The notes below the pieces were generated by a model. The model was not told the DNA's origin. It searched no databases and saw nothing but the letters and a program-made list of their open reading frames with translations. Of a DNA stretch of 64,000 nucleotides, positions 16,190 through 23,748 are shown piece after piece. This DNA is from Bacillus_CJ salitolerans (GTDB taxonomy: Bacteria > Bacillota > Bacilli > Bacillales > SA4). The stretch is from the NCBI RefSeq assembly GCF_042680805.1, contig NZ_JBHUEM010000003.1, forward strand, positions 434,001 to 498,000, written 5' to 3'. Numbering within the stretch: position 1 is the stretch's first letter; the number at the start of each line of letters is the position of its first letter. Both the position numbers and the translations under genes were made by a program.

Positions 16190-16516
16190 TTACTTCTTTT
16201 TTAAACGGATACAATCTTCACATAGATTACCACAGCAAAACATCTTCTCTTGTGGTACAAAGAATCGATGACGATAAACAAACTGTTTGGCTTCTTTTCG
16301 AACAAAAACAGTTTCTGAATGGAGTCGTTTCCCCTTCATTGCATGAGCAGATGCTAGTCGAATGTGTTGTTCGATAAGTTCAATATCAATGGCATCATTT
16401 CTTGTTTCAATGAATAAGAAAGGGAGTCCACTAAATTTTCTCATTTCAGCTTTTTCAATATCTATATGTTGCTCTAATTCAAGAAGAAATGATGACCAGA
16501 TTGAATTAAGATTCAT
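16190..16516 (-). CDS. Small protein with C-terminal Cys motif, unknown
   Basis: I do not recognise a named family. The 108-residue product has a helical N-terminus (SIWSSFLLELEQHIDIEKAEM), a strand-rich middle (LPFLFIETRNDAIDIELIEQHIRLASAHAM, RLHSETVFVRKEAKQFVYRHRFFVP) and ends in FCCGNLCEDCIRLKKK, four Cys that could bind a metal. ATG 16516 is chosen because GGAGTG stands seven bases upstream; an in-frame ATG at 16567 would overlap the ylbG leader. It is divergent from ylbG. Confidence 0.65.
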   Translation of the reverse strand: MNLNSIWSSFLLELEQHIDIEKAEMRKFSGLPFLFIETRNDAIDIELIEQHIRLASAHAMKGKRLHSETVFVRKEAKQFVYRHRFFVPQEKMFCCGNLCEDCIRLKKK

Positions 16517-16612
16517 GAGTATACACTCCATTTTTTTTCGCTCTATTGCTTGTATTTTATATTTCATGCTAGACTATACAATGAAAAGATGGAATTTAAA
16601 GGGGAAAATCGG

Positions 16613-16888
16613 ATGTTAGAAAAACGTCAAGGCATTATTATTTGGCTCCAACATTTAAAGAACATTAAAAATCTTCGACGATTTGGAAATATTCATTACG
16701 TTTCAAAACGTTTAAAATATTGTGTGTTATATTGTGACATGAATGATACGGAGCAAATTATGAAAAAGATTCAAGTTTTACCTTTTGTGAAATCAGCCGA
16801 GCCTTCATATAAGCCTTTTATAAAAACTGAATATGAAAATTCAAGACCTGATAAAGCAAAAGAATATGATTATAAGATTGGTATATGA
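16613..16888 (+). CDS. ylbG: YlbG family protein (DUF2129)
   Basis: The 91-residue protein is clearly the Bacillales YlbG (UPF0298/DUF2129): RQGIIIWLQHLKNIKNLRRFGNIHYVSKRLKYCVLYCDMN near the N-terminus and AEPSYKPFIKTEYENSRPDKAKEYDYKIGI at the end. It is a small cytoplasmic protein of unknown role. ATG 16613 is the natural start, preceded by AAAGGGGAAAATCGG; the frame is open to 16550, but this would add a segment not found in the family. Confidence 0.93.
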   Translation: MLEKRQGIIIWLQHLKNIKNLRRFGNIHYVSKRLKYCVLYCDMNDTEQIMKKIQVLPFVKSAEPSYKPFIKTEYENSRPDKAKEYDYKIGI

Positions 16889-16899
16889 GATTAAAAATC

Positions 16900-16920
16900 T
16901 ACCCTCCAAATTGGAGGGTA
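16900..16920. terminator. Bidirectional hairpin between ylbG and its convergent neighbour
   Basis: TACCCTCCAA pairs with TTGGAGGGTA. On the minus strand it is followed by GATTTTT, so it may serve the minus-strand gene at 16936-17310 best. Confidence 0.75.
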
Positions 16921-16935
16921 CTATTTAATACATAG

Positions 16936-17310
16936 TTATAAACTTGGCAAAATATGATGAAGTCTAAGGATACCTAGTAAGTATTGATAATATAATTCTT
17001 TCTCTGAAAATGCAGAGGAAGGCTTTATTTCAAATGAAATTAGTTTCTTATTTACTTCCTCACTAAGTGATCGGAATAATTGGTACCTTTGGCTGTCAAT
17101 TGGAATTCCCTCCCTACATATGTAAATGGGCATGAATTTACCTTCTTTCGCCGGCTGTAGAACAATGGCGATGGACACATATTTTTTTTCATTTATTGTG
17201 GTGTGCAAAGCAAGCATTTGTTTAATTCTATGTGGATTACTCTTACCTAACTCCATTAATTCATAAATATCCGAATAACCTTCTCCTAGCTCAATGAACC
17301 TTTGAATCAC
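16936..17310 (-). CDS. Conserved small Bacillales protein (DUF7147-like)
   Basis: The 124-residue product resembles a small Bacillales family found beside ylbG/ylbH, which I recall as DUF7147 and which older annotations sometimes call methylthioribose kinase. Visible features are RFIELGEGYSDIYELMELGKSN, LALHTTINEKKYVSIAIVLQPAKEGKFMPIYICREGIP and ELYYQYLLGILRLHHILPS. There is no kinase motif and it is far too short for that enzyme, so that name should not be used. The start is GTG with AAAGGATGATC upstream. Function unknown. Confidence 0.75.
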   Translation of the reverse strand: MIQRFIELGEGYSDIYELMELGKSNPHRIKQMLALHTTINEKKYVSIAIVLQPAKEGKFMPIYICREGIPIDSQRYQLFRSLSEEVNKKLISFEIKPSSAFSEKELYYQYLLGILRLHHILPSL

Positions 17311-17421
17311 GTTATGATCATCCTTTCTCTAGTTTTACCCATTACTTTAACATTCCTGGCATAAAATGAGAAGTAAACATTAACCCCTATAGGTAACATC
17401 ATGAATGTTAGGAGGAGTTAT

Positions 17422-17490
17422 ATGGTTTACGCCTTATTTTTACTTGTCATTGGATTATGGGTAACGTGGATCGAACAACTGATAAGGTAG
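17422..17490 (+). CDS. Tiny hydrophobic peptide ORF (22 codons)
   Basis: ATG 17422 follows a strong ribosome site (AGGAGG, spacing six). The frame encodes 22 residues: one hydrophobic stretch (VYALFLLVIGLWVTW) and a polar end IEQLIR, ending at TAG 17488-17490. It could be a single-helix membrane peptide or a leader coupling translation to the next ORF, whose first ATG (17457) lies inside it in another frame. The ribosome site is the main support; coding is not otherwise proven. Confidence 0.45.
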   Translation: MVYALFLLVIGLWVTWIEQLIR

Positions 17491-17717
17491 AGATTGATAA
17501 GGACAAGGTAAGCAGGTTTATTGTAACTGGAATGATTGCGTCCTTATCAACTGAAGGAATAATGAATATGGCAGAAGAACAGGAATTAAGCGATACTATT
17601 TTATCGTACTTAGAAGGATATGTTTTAGGGAAAACTGAACTAGAATGGGCTTCTATTTGTTATACATCCAAATCTGATGAGATAAACCATGATTGTGACT
17701 ACGATTTTATGATTTAG
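17457..17717 (+). CDS. Hypothetical acidic protein overlapping the tiny ORF
   Basis: The frame from ATG 17457 encodes 86 residues, acidic and helical in the middle (DKVSRFIVTGMIASLSTEGIMNMAEEQELSDTILSYLEGYVLGKTELEW) with a C-terminus rich in Asp and two Cys. No family is recognised. The ATG has no ribosome site of its own, so translation may depend on coupling to the 22-codon ORF, or the true start may be at 17565 (AAGGA upstream). A frameshift joining both frames into one membrane-anchored protein is another reading. It ends 15 bp before the stalk-domain gene. Confidence 0.5.
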   Translation: MGNVDRTTDKVEIDKDKVSRFIVTGMIASLSTEGIMNMAEEQELSDTILSYLEGYVLGKTELEWASICYTSKSDEINHDCDYDFMI

Positions 17718-17732
17718 TTAAGGAGTATTAGA

Positions 17733-19130
17733 ATGGCAAGATTTATTGTGATATTTGTTTTAATATTGGCTGCAGGAAGTGGTAGCCTTCTATATTATCA
17801 ATGGAACTCCAAAAGCTCTGATAATCATACACAACTTCTTACTACTCACCCTATTCATTCTATTGTTTCACTTGTCCATTCTGAGAAAGAACTCACGATT
17901 GTTCAAAGGTTCAATGGATTAACACCATCTACTTATACCCTCAATATTCCAAACAAGATTGAAAGACTCCAATGCGATACCAAAGGCGATAACTCATGTG
18001 AAATAAATGGAACGACATTAACTTCACACACACCCGATATTACTTTAACTTACTCTATCCCTATTAAAGAAGAAGTGGATATTTGGTTACAGGGATTTTT
18101 TGTTACAGTATCTTCCAGTCAGCCGACTGAGTATGAACTTGAAGTAGTCGAAGCTGTGAATAAAGATTATCAGTGGGTAAGTGGCGGAGAATTTGTTGCG
18201 TACAGGGAAAGGGAATTGATTGACTATTATAAATGGAGATCAACAAATAAAGACCATTTATCATTATTTATGTCACCATTACCTTTAAATGAAAATAAAG
18301 TGGATAAAGATTTGATCATCTATTCTTCTAGTAACGTTCCATCGTGGACATGGATTAGAAAAATAACACCTGATCGATTAACAGTTGTTATTACAGATAG
18401 TAAGGAAACTTATTTTTCAAATCACCTGGTTGTATTACAGCAACATGCAGGTGATCTCCTTACACTAGAAGATCAGTTTGTGAAAGCGTATTTATTGACT
18501 CTTTTTCCTCCTGCCCAGGAAGAATTACGTCCTGTTTGGAGCACATTAGGATCCGTATTAGTAGGGAGAAAAATTCCAGAAGACAGAAGTAGACAAAACA
18601 GTGAAGCATTACTAGCACAATTATCGGAATCGGAGCTGGAATCCTTTTTCGAATATTTACAGCGAATGGGCAAAGAGTCTTATCATTTAGTTGATTTTGA
18701 TGAAAGTCTTTCTTCTGTTCTAGGAGGATCAACTACTTTTTTCCAATCTATGTATGAAAGGCCAAATGAAACAATTCCGTTATTCTATAGCATTGATAAA
18801 CAGATTGTTGTGAACAACCACTCCATTAATGTGAAGGCTATTTCCTATAATGGGGAAGCACAGTTTCCTTTTAAAGAAGTAATGGAAGCTCTAGGATATC
18901 GTGTTTCTGTCTTTTCTAATAATGAAACGATTATAGTCTATAAGGAACTAAATAGTTGGAGATTTTCCTTTAATCAAAACTATTTTATCTATAATGAAGA
19001 GAGCTATGGACTTCTAGCCACCCCATTAACAAATATCAATAACGTTGTTTATATTACTGAGAAATGGTTAGAAGAGATTTTTAAGGTGAGGGTAGTAGAA
19101 CAAAAGACACATATCATGATAAGTAGTTAA
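17733..19130 (+). CDS. Extracytoplasmic protein with C-terminal stalk (copper amine oxidase N-like) domain
   Basis: The 465-residue product has an N-terminal signal anchor (about 2-22) and a large polar extracellular region. The last ~110 residues (from SIDKQIVVNNHSINVKAISYNGE) resemble the copper amine oxidase N-terminal/stalk repeat: PFKEVMEALGYRVSVFSNNETIIVYKE and PLTNINNVVYITEKWLEEIF. Such domains occur in secreted envelope proteins of Firmicutes. The middle region has no recognised fold. AAGGAG precedes the ATG; the gene may be cotranscribed with the small ORFs before it. No counterpart in the B. subtilis interval as I recall it. Confidence 0.75.
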   Translation: MARFIVIFVLILAAGSGSLLYYQWNSKSSDNHTQLLTTHPIHSIVSLVHSEKELTIVQRFNGLTPSTYTLNIPNKIERLQCDTKGDNSCEINGTTLTSHTPDITLTYSIPIKEEVDIWLQGFFVTVSSSQPTEYELEVVEAVNKDYQWVSGGEFVAYRERELIDYYKWRSTNKDHLSLFMSPLPLNENKVDKDLIIYSSSNVPSWTWIRKITPDRLTVVITDSKETYFSNHLVVLQQHAGDLLTLEDQFVKAYLLTLFPPAQEELRPVWSTLGSVLVGRKIPEDRSRQNSEALLAQLSESELESFFEYLQRMGKESYHLVDFDESLSSVLGGSTTFFQSMYERPNETIPLFYSIDKQIVVNNHSINVKAISYNGEAQFPFKEVMEALGYRVSVFSNNETIIVYKELNSWRFSFNQNYFIYNEESYGLLATPLTNINNVVYITEKWLEEIFKVRVVEQKTHIMISS

Positions 19131-19137
19131 AAAAAAT

Positions 19138-19161
19138 CCCTGCAACAACTAAGCTGCAGGG
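19138..19161. terminator. Hairpin after the stalk-domain gene
   Basis: CCCTGCA pairs with TGCAGGG across a 10-nt loop. It is followed by TCCTTCTATTT, a poor T-run. Confidence 0.55.
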
Positions 19162-19213
19162 TCCTTCTATTTCTCGATCAATTTCAAGATTAAGAAGGCA
19201 AAGGGAGAGGAGA

Positions 19214-19288
19214 AACCGGAGGAAGAACTTATGGGGAAACGTAAGTCTTCTCCGCGGTTGGCAACAACATCACGAAAAGGATGTTGTT
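19214..19288. repeat. Paired inverted repeats of unknown function
   Basis: First element: arms 19214-19231 (AACCGGAGGAAGAACTTA) and 19242-19259 (TAAGTCTTCTCCGCGGTT) form an imperfect 18-bp stem with a GGGGAAAC-containing loop. Second element, three bases on: AACAACATC (19263-19271) pairs perfectly with GATGTTGTT (19280-19288) around ACGAAAAG. Neither has a T-run, so they are not ordinary terminators. Confidence 0.7.
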
Positions 19289-19431
19289 ACTACTAAGTAT
19301 GACCAAATGACAAATGACTATACATTTGGATAACATATTATTTGGAAATGTTTTTTCTTTTTACCATTTGTGTTAGGATAAAAATGTTTATGAGTATTAT
19401 AAAATGTTCCAAACTAAAGGTTGTGTTATAG

Positions 19432-20010
19432 ATGATGAGAGTAATATCAGGTAAACGTAAAGGCCATCCTTTGAGAGCTGTTCCAGGTCAGAGCACAAGA
19501 CCTACTACTGATAAGGTGAAAGAGTCTATTTTCAATATGATTGGCCCTTATTTTAATGAAGGTATTGGATTAGATTTATTTGGTGGTAGTGGAGGGCTTG
19601 GGATAGAAGCGTTAAGTCGGGGATTAGATAAGGTCATTTTTGTAGACCGGGATCATAAAGCGATTCAAACTATTCGATCAAATGTACAATCCGTACATTT
19701 CGAAGACCAAGTCGAAATTTATCGTAATGATGCAGAGAAGGCGATAAAAGCTTTATTAAAAAGAGACATTCAATTTGATATTATTTTCTTAGATCCTCCT
19801 TATAAGAACCAAAAATTGAAAGCGCTTATTTCTATACTTGACTCTAATCAGTTAATAAAAGAGGATGGAATGATTGTCGTTGAACATGCAGATGATGTTC
19901 AGTTGCCAGACCAAATTGGGAGGTTAGTAAAAAAACGTGAAGAGAGTTATGGCTTGACAGTTATTTCAATCTATCAGATAGCTGAGAATAGAATAAAGGA
20001 GAATGTATAA
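19432..20010 (+). CDS. rsmD: 16S rRNA (guanine966-N2)-methyltransferase RsmD
   Basis: RsmD methylates G966 of 16S rRNA (E. coli numbering) in the 30S subunit. The 192-residue Rossmann-type enzyme shows RVISGKRKGHPLRAVPG at the start, RPTTDKVKESIFNMIGP, the AdoMet-binding LDLFGGSGGLGIEALSRG near residue 48, and the catalytic DPPY at about 121-124. ATG 19432 or the next codon may be the start. The stop overlaps the coaD start (TAATG), the same pair as in B. subtilis ylbH-coaD. Confidence 0.96.
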   Translation: MMRVISGKRKGHPLRAVPGQSTRPTTDKVKESIFNMIGPYFNEGIGLDLFGGSGGLGIEALSRGLDKVIFVDRDHKAIQTIRSNVQSVHFEDQVEIYRNDAEKAIKALLKRDIQFDIIFLDPPYKNQKLKALISILDSNQLIKEDGMIVVEHADDVQLPDQIGRLVKKREESYGLTVISIYQIAENRIKENV

Positions 20011-20498
20011 TGAAAAACATAGCAGTTTGTCCCGGAAGCTTTGACCCTATTACTTATGGGCATCTAGATATTATTAAAAGAGGAGCAAGAGTGTTTGATC
20101 AAGTGAATGTGGTCGTGTTAAATAATTCTTCAAAAAATCCACTTTTTTCTGTTGAAGAGAGAATCGAGCTCATAAAAGAAGTGACGAAAGATATTCCGAA
20201 CGTGGAGGTTGATTCATATCGTGGGCTTCTAATGGATTATGCAAAATTAAACAATGCTAGAGTTATATTAAGAGGGCTTAGAGCTGTTTCTGATTTTGAA
20301 TATGAAATGCAAATAACTGCTATGAATCGTAAGTTAAATGAAGATATCGAGACATTTTTTATGATGACCAATAATCAGTATTCTTTTTTAAGTTCATCAA
20401 TAGTAAAAGAAGTTGCTAAATATAATGGCAATCTCTCGGACATTGTACCTGAAACTGTGGAAAAGGCACTAGGCAGGAAATTTAATCAACATACATAA
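20010..20498 (+). CDS. coaD: Phosphopantetheine adenylyltransferase
   Basis: CoaD makes dephospho-CoA from ATP and 4'-phosphopantetheine, the fourth step of CoA synthesis. The 162-residue nucleotidyltransferase has CPGSFDPITYGHLDIIKRG at the N-terminus (the TYGH is the nucleotide-binding HxGH-type motif), RGLRAVSDFEYEMQ near residue 89, and MTNNQYSFLSSSIVKEVAKYNG near 120. The length is standard. Its ATG overlaps the rsmD stop by one base; a terminator shared with ylbJ follows. Confidence 0.97.
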   Translation: MKNIAVCPGSFDPITYGHLDIIKRGARVFDQVNVVVLNNSSKNPLFSVEERIELIKEVTKDIPNVEVDSYRGLLMDYAKLNNARVILRGLRAVSDFEYEMQITAMNRKLNEDIETFFMMTNNQYSFLSSSIVKEVAKYNGNLSDIVPETVEKALGRKFNQHT

Positions 20499-20515
20499 CC
20501 CCCAATTCGGGGGTT
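20497..20515. terminator. Shared terminator between coaD and ylbJ
   Basis: AACCCCC pairs with GGGGGTT around AATTC, between convergent genes; it overlaps the end of ylbJ by 2 bp. Confidence 0.85.
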
Positions 20516-21746
20516 ATTCGTTTTTAACGATTTTTCTTGTCAGCAATAACACGTAAACAAGTAAAGCAAGAAGCGTAATGAGTGGGCCTATTTTTGCCAT
20601 GGCGTTCCATAATTGTAGAAGGTTTGTCGATGATTTCTCAATAAAATTCATTACAGGAACTGCTTTTGATACACTTTCATTCGATTGGAAATGAACATAG
20701 AATGGCTCCCACAAAATATAAGCAAAACAACTTGCAAAAAAACCATGGAAAATGCGCGCAATAAAAAAAGGTTTGAATCGTATATCTGTTTCAGAAAGAA
20801 TACTTGCAACCTGTGCTTGAACAGAAAATCCACAAAACGCTAAAATGAAGCTTGTAATAACAACTTTGTGAGCTAAATCGACGTTTGTAGTTTCACTAGT
20901 CATTTGGCTACCTAGTGTTATTTCAAATAGTCCAGAAATTAATGGGACACTTAGTTCACTTGGTAGTGATAATACGGATAATAGAAAGGATATGAAATAC
21001 CCTAAGATGTCTGTGATATGTACTAGTGTTAATAGCCTATTAAGGACAGAAAATAGAATAATGAATCCTCCAATCATTAACAACGTTTGAATGGACGACA
21101 TAACCGCGTCTCCTAGTAGCTTCCCTAAAGGACGTTTATCATTTAAACGAGTATGATGTAATGCGTAAAATGCATTTTTGAATGATAATTTACTGTTCTT
21201 TTCACTAGAACGCTCACCCTTATTTTGCTTAGGTGCTCCATGAAATCGCATTAGCAAACCTACACATATATTCCCAAAGTAATGGGCAAGTGCAAGAACA
21301 ATCCCAATTTTTGGATTATGGAAAAAGCCAACCGCTACTGCACCAAAAATAAATAATGGGTTCGAAGAGTTTGTAAACGACACGAGTCTTTCCGCTTCAA
21401 TGGCCGTCAGCTGCTTTTCTTGTCTAAGCCTAGCTGTAAGCTTTGCCCCTGCAGGAAAACCTGAAGCCATTCCCATAGCCCAAACAAAGCCACCCACACC
21501 TGGAACTCTAAAAAGGGGTCGCATGATTGGCTCAAGGAGAACACCAATGAAATTTACAACACCAAAACCAATTAACATTTCAGAAACGATGAAGAAGGGT
21601 AAGAGTGATGGAAATACAACTTCCCACCACATTTCTAATCCTCTTATTGATGCATCAAATGATTCCTGTGGAAATGATATAAGTGCTCCTGCCATTAAAG
21701 TAACAAAAGATGCTAGAATAAGGGTCTTAAGTTTGGGTGATATCAA
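20514..21746 (-). CDS. ylbJ: Sporulation integral membrane protein YlbJ
   Basis: The 410-residue membrane protein carries the nucleoside-recognition (Gate) type fold: about ten helices, with FPSLLPFFIVSEMLIGFGVVNFIG near residue 46, GGFVWAMGMASGFPAGAKLTARLR near 85, FTNSSNPLFIFGAVAVGFF near 124, and the second half around SGLFEITLGS. In B. subtilis ylbJ is SigE-dependent and needed for heat-resistant spores; its transported molecule is not established. The TTG start has GGAGG eight bases upstream. It is convergent with coaD. Confidence 0.92.
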   Translation of the reverse strand: MISPKLKTLILASFVTLMAGALISFPQESFDASIRGLEMWWEVVFPSLLPFFIVSEMLIGFGVVNFIGVLLEPIMRPLFRVPGVGGFVWAMGMASGFPAGAKLTARLRQEKQLTAIEAERLVSFTNSSNPLFIFGAVAVGFFHNPKIGIVLALAHYFGNICVGLLMRFHGAPKQNKGERSSEKNSKLSFKNAFYALHHTRLNDKRPLGKLLGDAVMSSIQTLLMIGGFIILFSVLNRLLTLVHITDILGYFISFLLSVLSLPSELSVPLISGLFEITLGSQMTSETTNVDLAHKVVITSFILAFCGFSVQAQVASILSETDIRFKPFFIARIFHGFFASCFAYILWEPFYVHFQSNESVSKAVPVMNFIEKSSTNLLQLWNAMAKIGPLITLLALLVYVLLLTRKIVKNE

Positions 21747-21910
21747 TGTGACTGCCTCCTGGCTATCAAAATAGTGAGTATTGAATCCGCCTCAGGTGAG
21801 AGAGCTTGGAATCAGTTGTCCAAATTATTATCTTTACAATATACGTGTATAGGGGGGACAATTAGACCATAAGATTATGTAAGAATGGAAAATAGAGTGG
21901 GAGGTGACGT

Positions 21911-22708
21911 ATGTCACAACCAAAAATAGGGCTAGCGCTTGGATCGGGAGGGGCGCGTGGCTTTGCACACTTAGGTGTTATCAAAGTATTACGGGATCAT
22001 CATATTCCAATAGATTTTATTGCAGGAAGTAGTATGGGTGCCTTAGTTGCTAGTTTTTTTGCAGCAGGTCAAGATATTGATAGGCTTTATAAATTTGCAA
22101 TTGCGTTTAAACGGAAATTTTACTTAGATTTTACCGTTCCTAAAATGGGATTTATCGCTGGAAACAGAGTTAAGGAACTTGTTCGAGTCTTTACACACGG
22201 AAAAAATATTGAAGATCTACAAATTCCAATATCTATTGTTGCAACGGATTTAATTAAAGGTGAAAAAGTGATTTTTAAAGAAGGATCTATTGCCGATGCA
22301 GTGAGAGCGAGTATTTCTATCCCAGGCATTTTTGTTCCAGAAAAGGTGAATGGTAGGCTTTTAGTTGACGGTGGAGTAATTGATAGAGTACCTGTTTCTG
22401 TTGTACGGGAGATGGGGGCAGACATTGTAATAGCTGTTGATGTATCTCATGTGAAGATAAATGAAGATATTACATCTATTTTTGATGTAATCCTACAAAG
22501 TATCGATATCATGCAAGACGAACTTGTGAAAAATCGCGAAATTGCATCTGATGTGATGATACGACCACATGTTGAGAATTTTAGTTCAAGAGCGTTTACC
22601 AATATTGAGGAAATTATTAAAATAGGGGAGGAGGAAGCAGAGCTACTTCTTCCAAATATAGTAAATGTTATTGATGAGTGGAAGGGGAAAAAAGGTGAGC
22701 AAGCATAA
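21911..22708 (+). CDS. ylbK: Patatin-like phospholipase family protein YlbK (RssA type)
   Basis: The 265-residue protein has all patatin features: the oxyanion loop LGSGGARGFAHLG near residue 10, the nucleophile motif GSSMG with Ser about 40, and the catalytic Asp in DGGV near residue 154. Members hydrolyse acyl esters of lipids; the substrate is unknown. GGGAGGTG precedes the ATG. It overlaps ylbL by 14 nt, so the two are probably expressed together. Confidence 0.92.
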   Translation: MSQPKIGLALGSGGARGFAHLGVIKVLRDHHIPIDFIAGSSMGALVASFFAAGQDIDRLYKFAIAFKRKFYLDFTVPKMGFIAGNRVKELVRVFTHGKNIEDLQIPISIVATDLIKGEKVIFKEGSIADAVRASISIPGIFVPEKVNGRLLVDGGVIDRVPVSVVREMGADIVIAVDVSHVKINEDITSIFDVILQSIDIMQDELVKNREIASDVMIRPHVENFSSRAFTNIEEIIKIGEEEAELLLPNIVNVIDEWKGKKGEQA

Positions 22709-23717
22709 AACACGTATATGGATTATCATTTTAATCATTGTATTTTTAACGTTAAATTATATCAAACTTCCGTATTATCTAAATCTTCCCGGTGATGCTT
22801 ATGACTTAAAAAAAATTGTTGAGGTTCGTGATGGTGATCATGCATCTGGCGCGTTTATGATGACAACGGTAGGAGTTAGCCGTTCTAAGATAAATATTTT
22901 TGCTTATGTTTGGTCGTTTGTAGCTCCATATCATGAATTAATACCGGCTGAAAATATGAGAAGACAGGGAGAATCTGATAAAGAGTATTATTATAGACAA
23001 ATACATATGATGGATATGTCTCAAAATGTAGCGGTAGCACTTGCTTACGAGAAGGCAAATAAACAAGTAAATTATTTGTATAATGGTGTGTATGTCATGA
23101 GCCTTATTAAAGGAATGGATGCTGCAAATAAACTTAAGATCGGCGACCGGATTTTTAAGGTGGATGGAAAGTCGATGAAACAATCAGAGGAATTTATTAA
23201 ATATGTGGCGGATTTGTTGCCTGGAGATACAGTCACGCTCACGCTAGAACGTGATGGGGACATCCTTGAGAAAGAGATTACCTTGAATGTCTTTCCAGGA
23301 GAACCAGAAAAACATGGCGTAGGAATTTCACTTGTCACCGATCGTAAATTGGACGTAGAACCAGAAATTCTTATTGATACGAATAAAGTTGGTGGACCTT
23401 CAGCGGGATTGATGTTTTCACTTGAAATTTATAATCAACTTACAGAAGGTGACTTAACAAAGGGATATAAGATTGCAGGAACTGGGACGATAAATTATGA
23501 AGGAATAGTTGGCCCGATTGGGGGTATCTCTCAAAAAATTGTAGCGGCTGATCGTGCAGGAGCAAAGTATTTTCTTGCTCCAAATGAAAATGGGGTGCCA
23601 AACTCCAATTACCGCGATGCATTACAAACAGTTAGGGATATCAATAGTGATATGGAAGTGATACCAGTGGATACATTTGAAGACGCACTGACATTTTTAA
23701 ATAGTTTAAATAATTAA
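22695..23717 (+). CDS. ylbL: PDZ-Lon (S16) family membrane protease YlbL
   Basis: The 340-residue protein has one N-terminal membrane helix (about 8-24), a central PDZ domain (about 120-210, MSLIKGMDAANKLKIGDRIFKVDGKSM) and a C-terminal Lon-type proteolytic domain. The catalytic dyad is visible: Ser 236 in GGPSAGLMF and Lys 281 in GGISQKIVAA. Relatives are SepM-like site-2-independent membrane proteases. GTG 22695 is the start, with AAGGGG upstream; an in-frame ATG at 22665 would overlap ylbK further without a ribosome site. Confidence 0.92.
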   Translation: MSKHKTRIWIIILIIVFLTLNYIKLPYYLNLPGDAYDLKKIVEVRDGDHASGAFMMTTVGVSRSKINIFAYVWSFVAPYHELIPAENMRRQGESDKEYYYRQIHMMDMSQNVAVALAYEKANKQVNYLYNGVYVMSLIKGMDAANKLKIGDRIFKVDGKSMKQSEEFIKYVADLLPGDTVTLTLERDGDILEKEITLNVFPGEPEKHGVGISLVTDRKLDVEPEILIDTNKVGGPSAGLMFSLEIYNQLTEGDLTKGYKIAGTGTINYEGIVGPIGGISQKIVAADRAGAKYFLAPNENGVPNSNYRDALQTVRDINSDMEVIPVDTFEDALTFLNSLNN

Positions 23718-23719
23718 AA

Positions 23720-23748
23720 GGGAAGAACAATTTGTTCTTCCTATTTTA
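23720..23748. terminator. Shared terminator between ylbL and tmcAL
   Basis: AGGAAGAACAA-type arms (GGAAGAACAA with TTGTTCTTCC) end in TATTTTAG; it lies between convergent genes and overlaps the end of tmcAL. Confidence 0.8.

Larger units (their letters stand above)
19131..19431. other. Intergenic region before rsmD with three hairpins
   Basis: This 301-bp gap contains a hairpin right after the stalk-protein gene (19138-19161), a large imperfect hairpin (19214-19259) and a perfect 9-bp hairpin (19263-19288). The rsmD promoter is not clear. No ORF is supported. Confidence 0.6.

Noticed and set aside
16936..17310. Annotation as methylthioribose kinase
   Set aside because: At 124 residues without any kinase motif, the name is not supported; it is kept as an unknown conserved protein.
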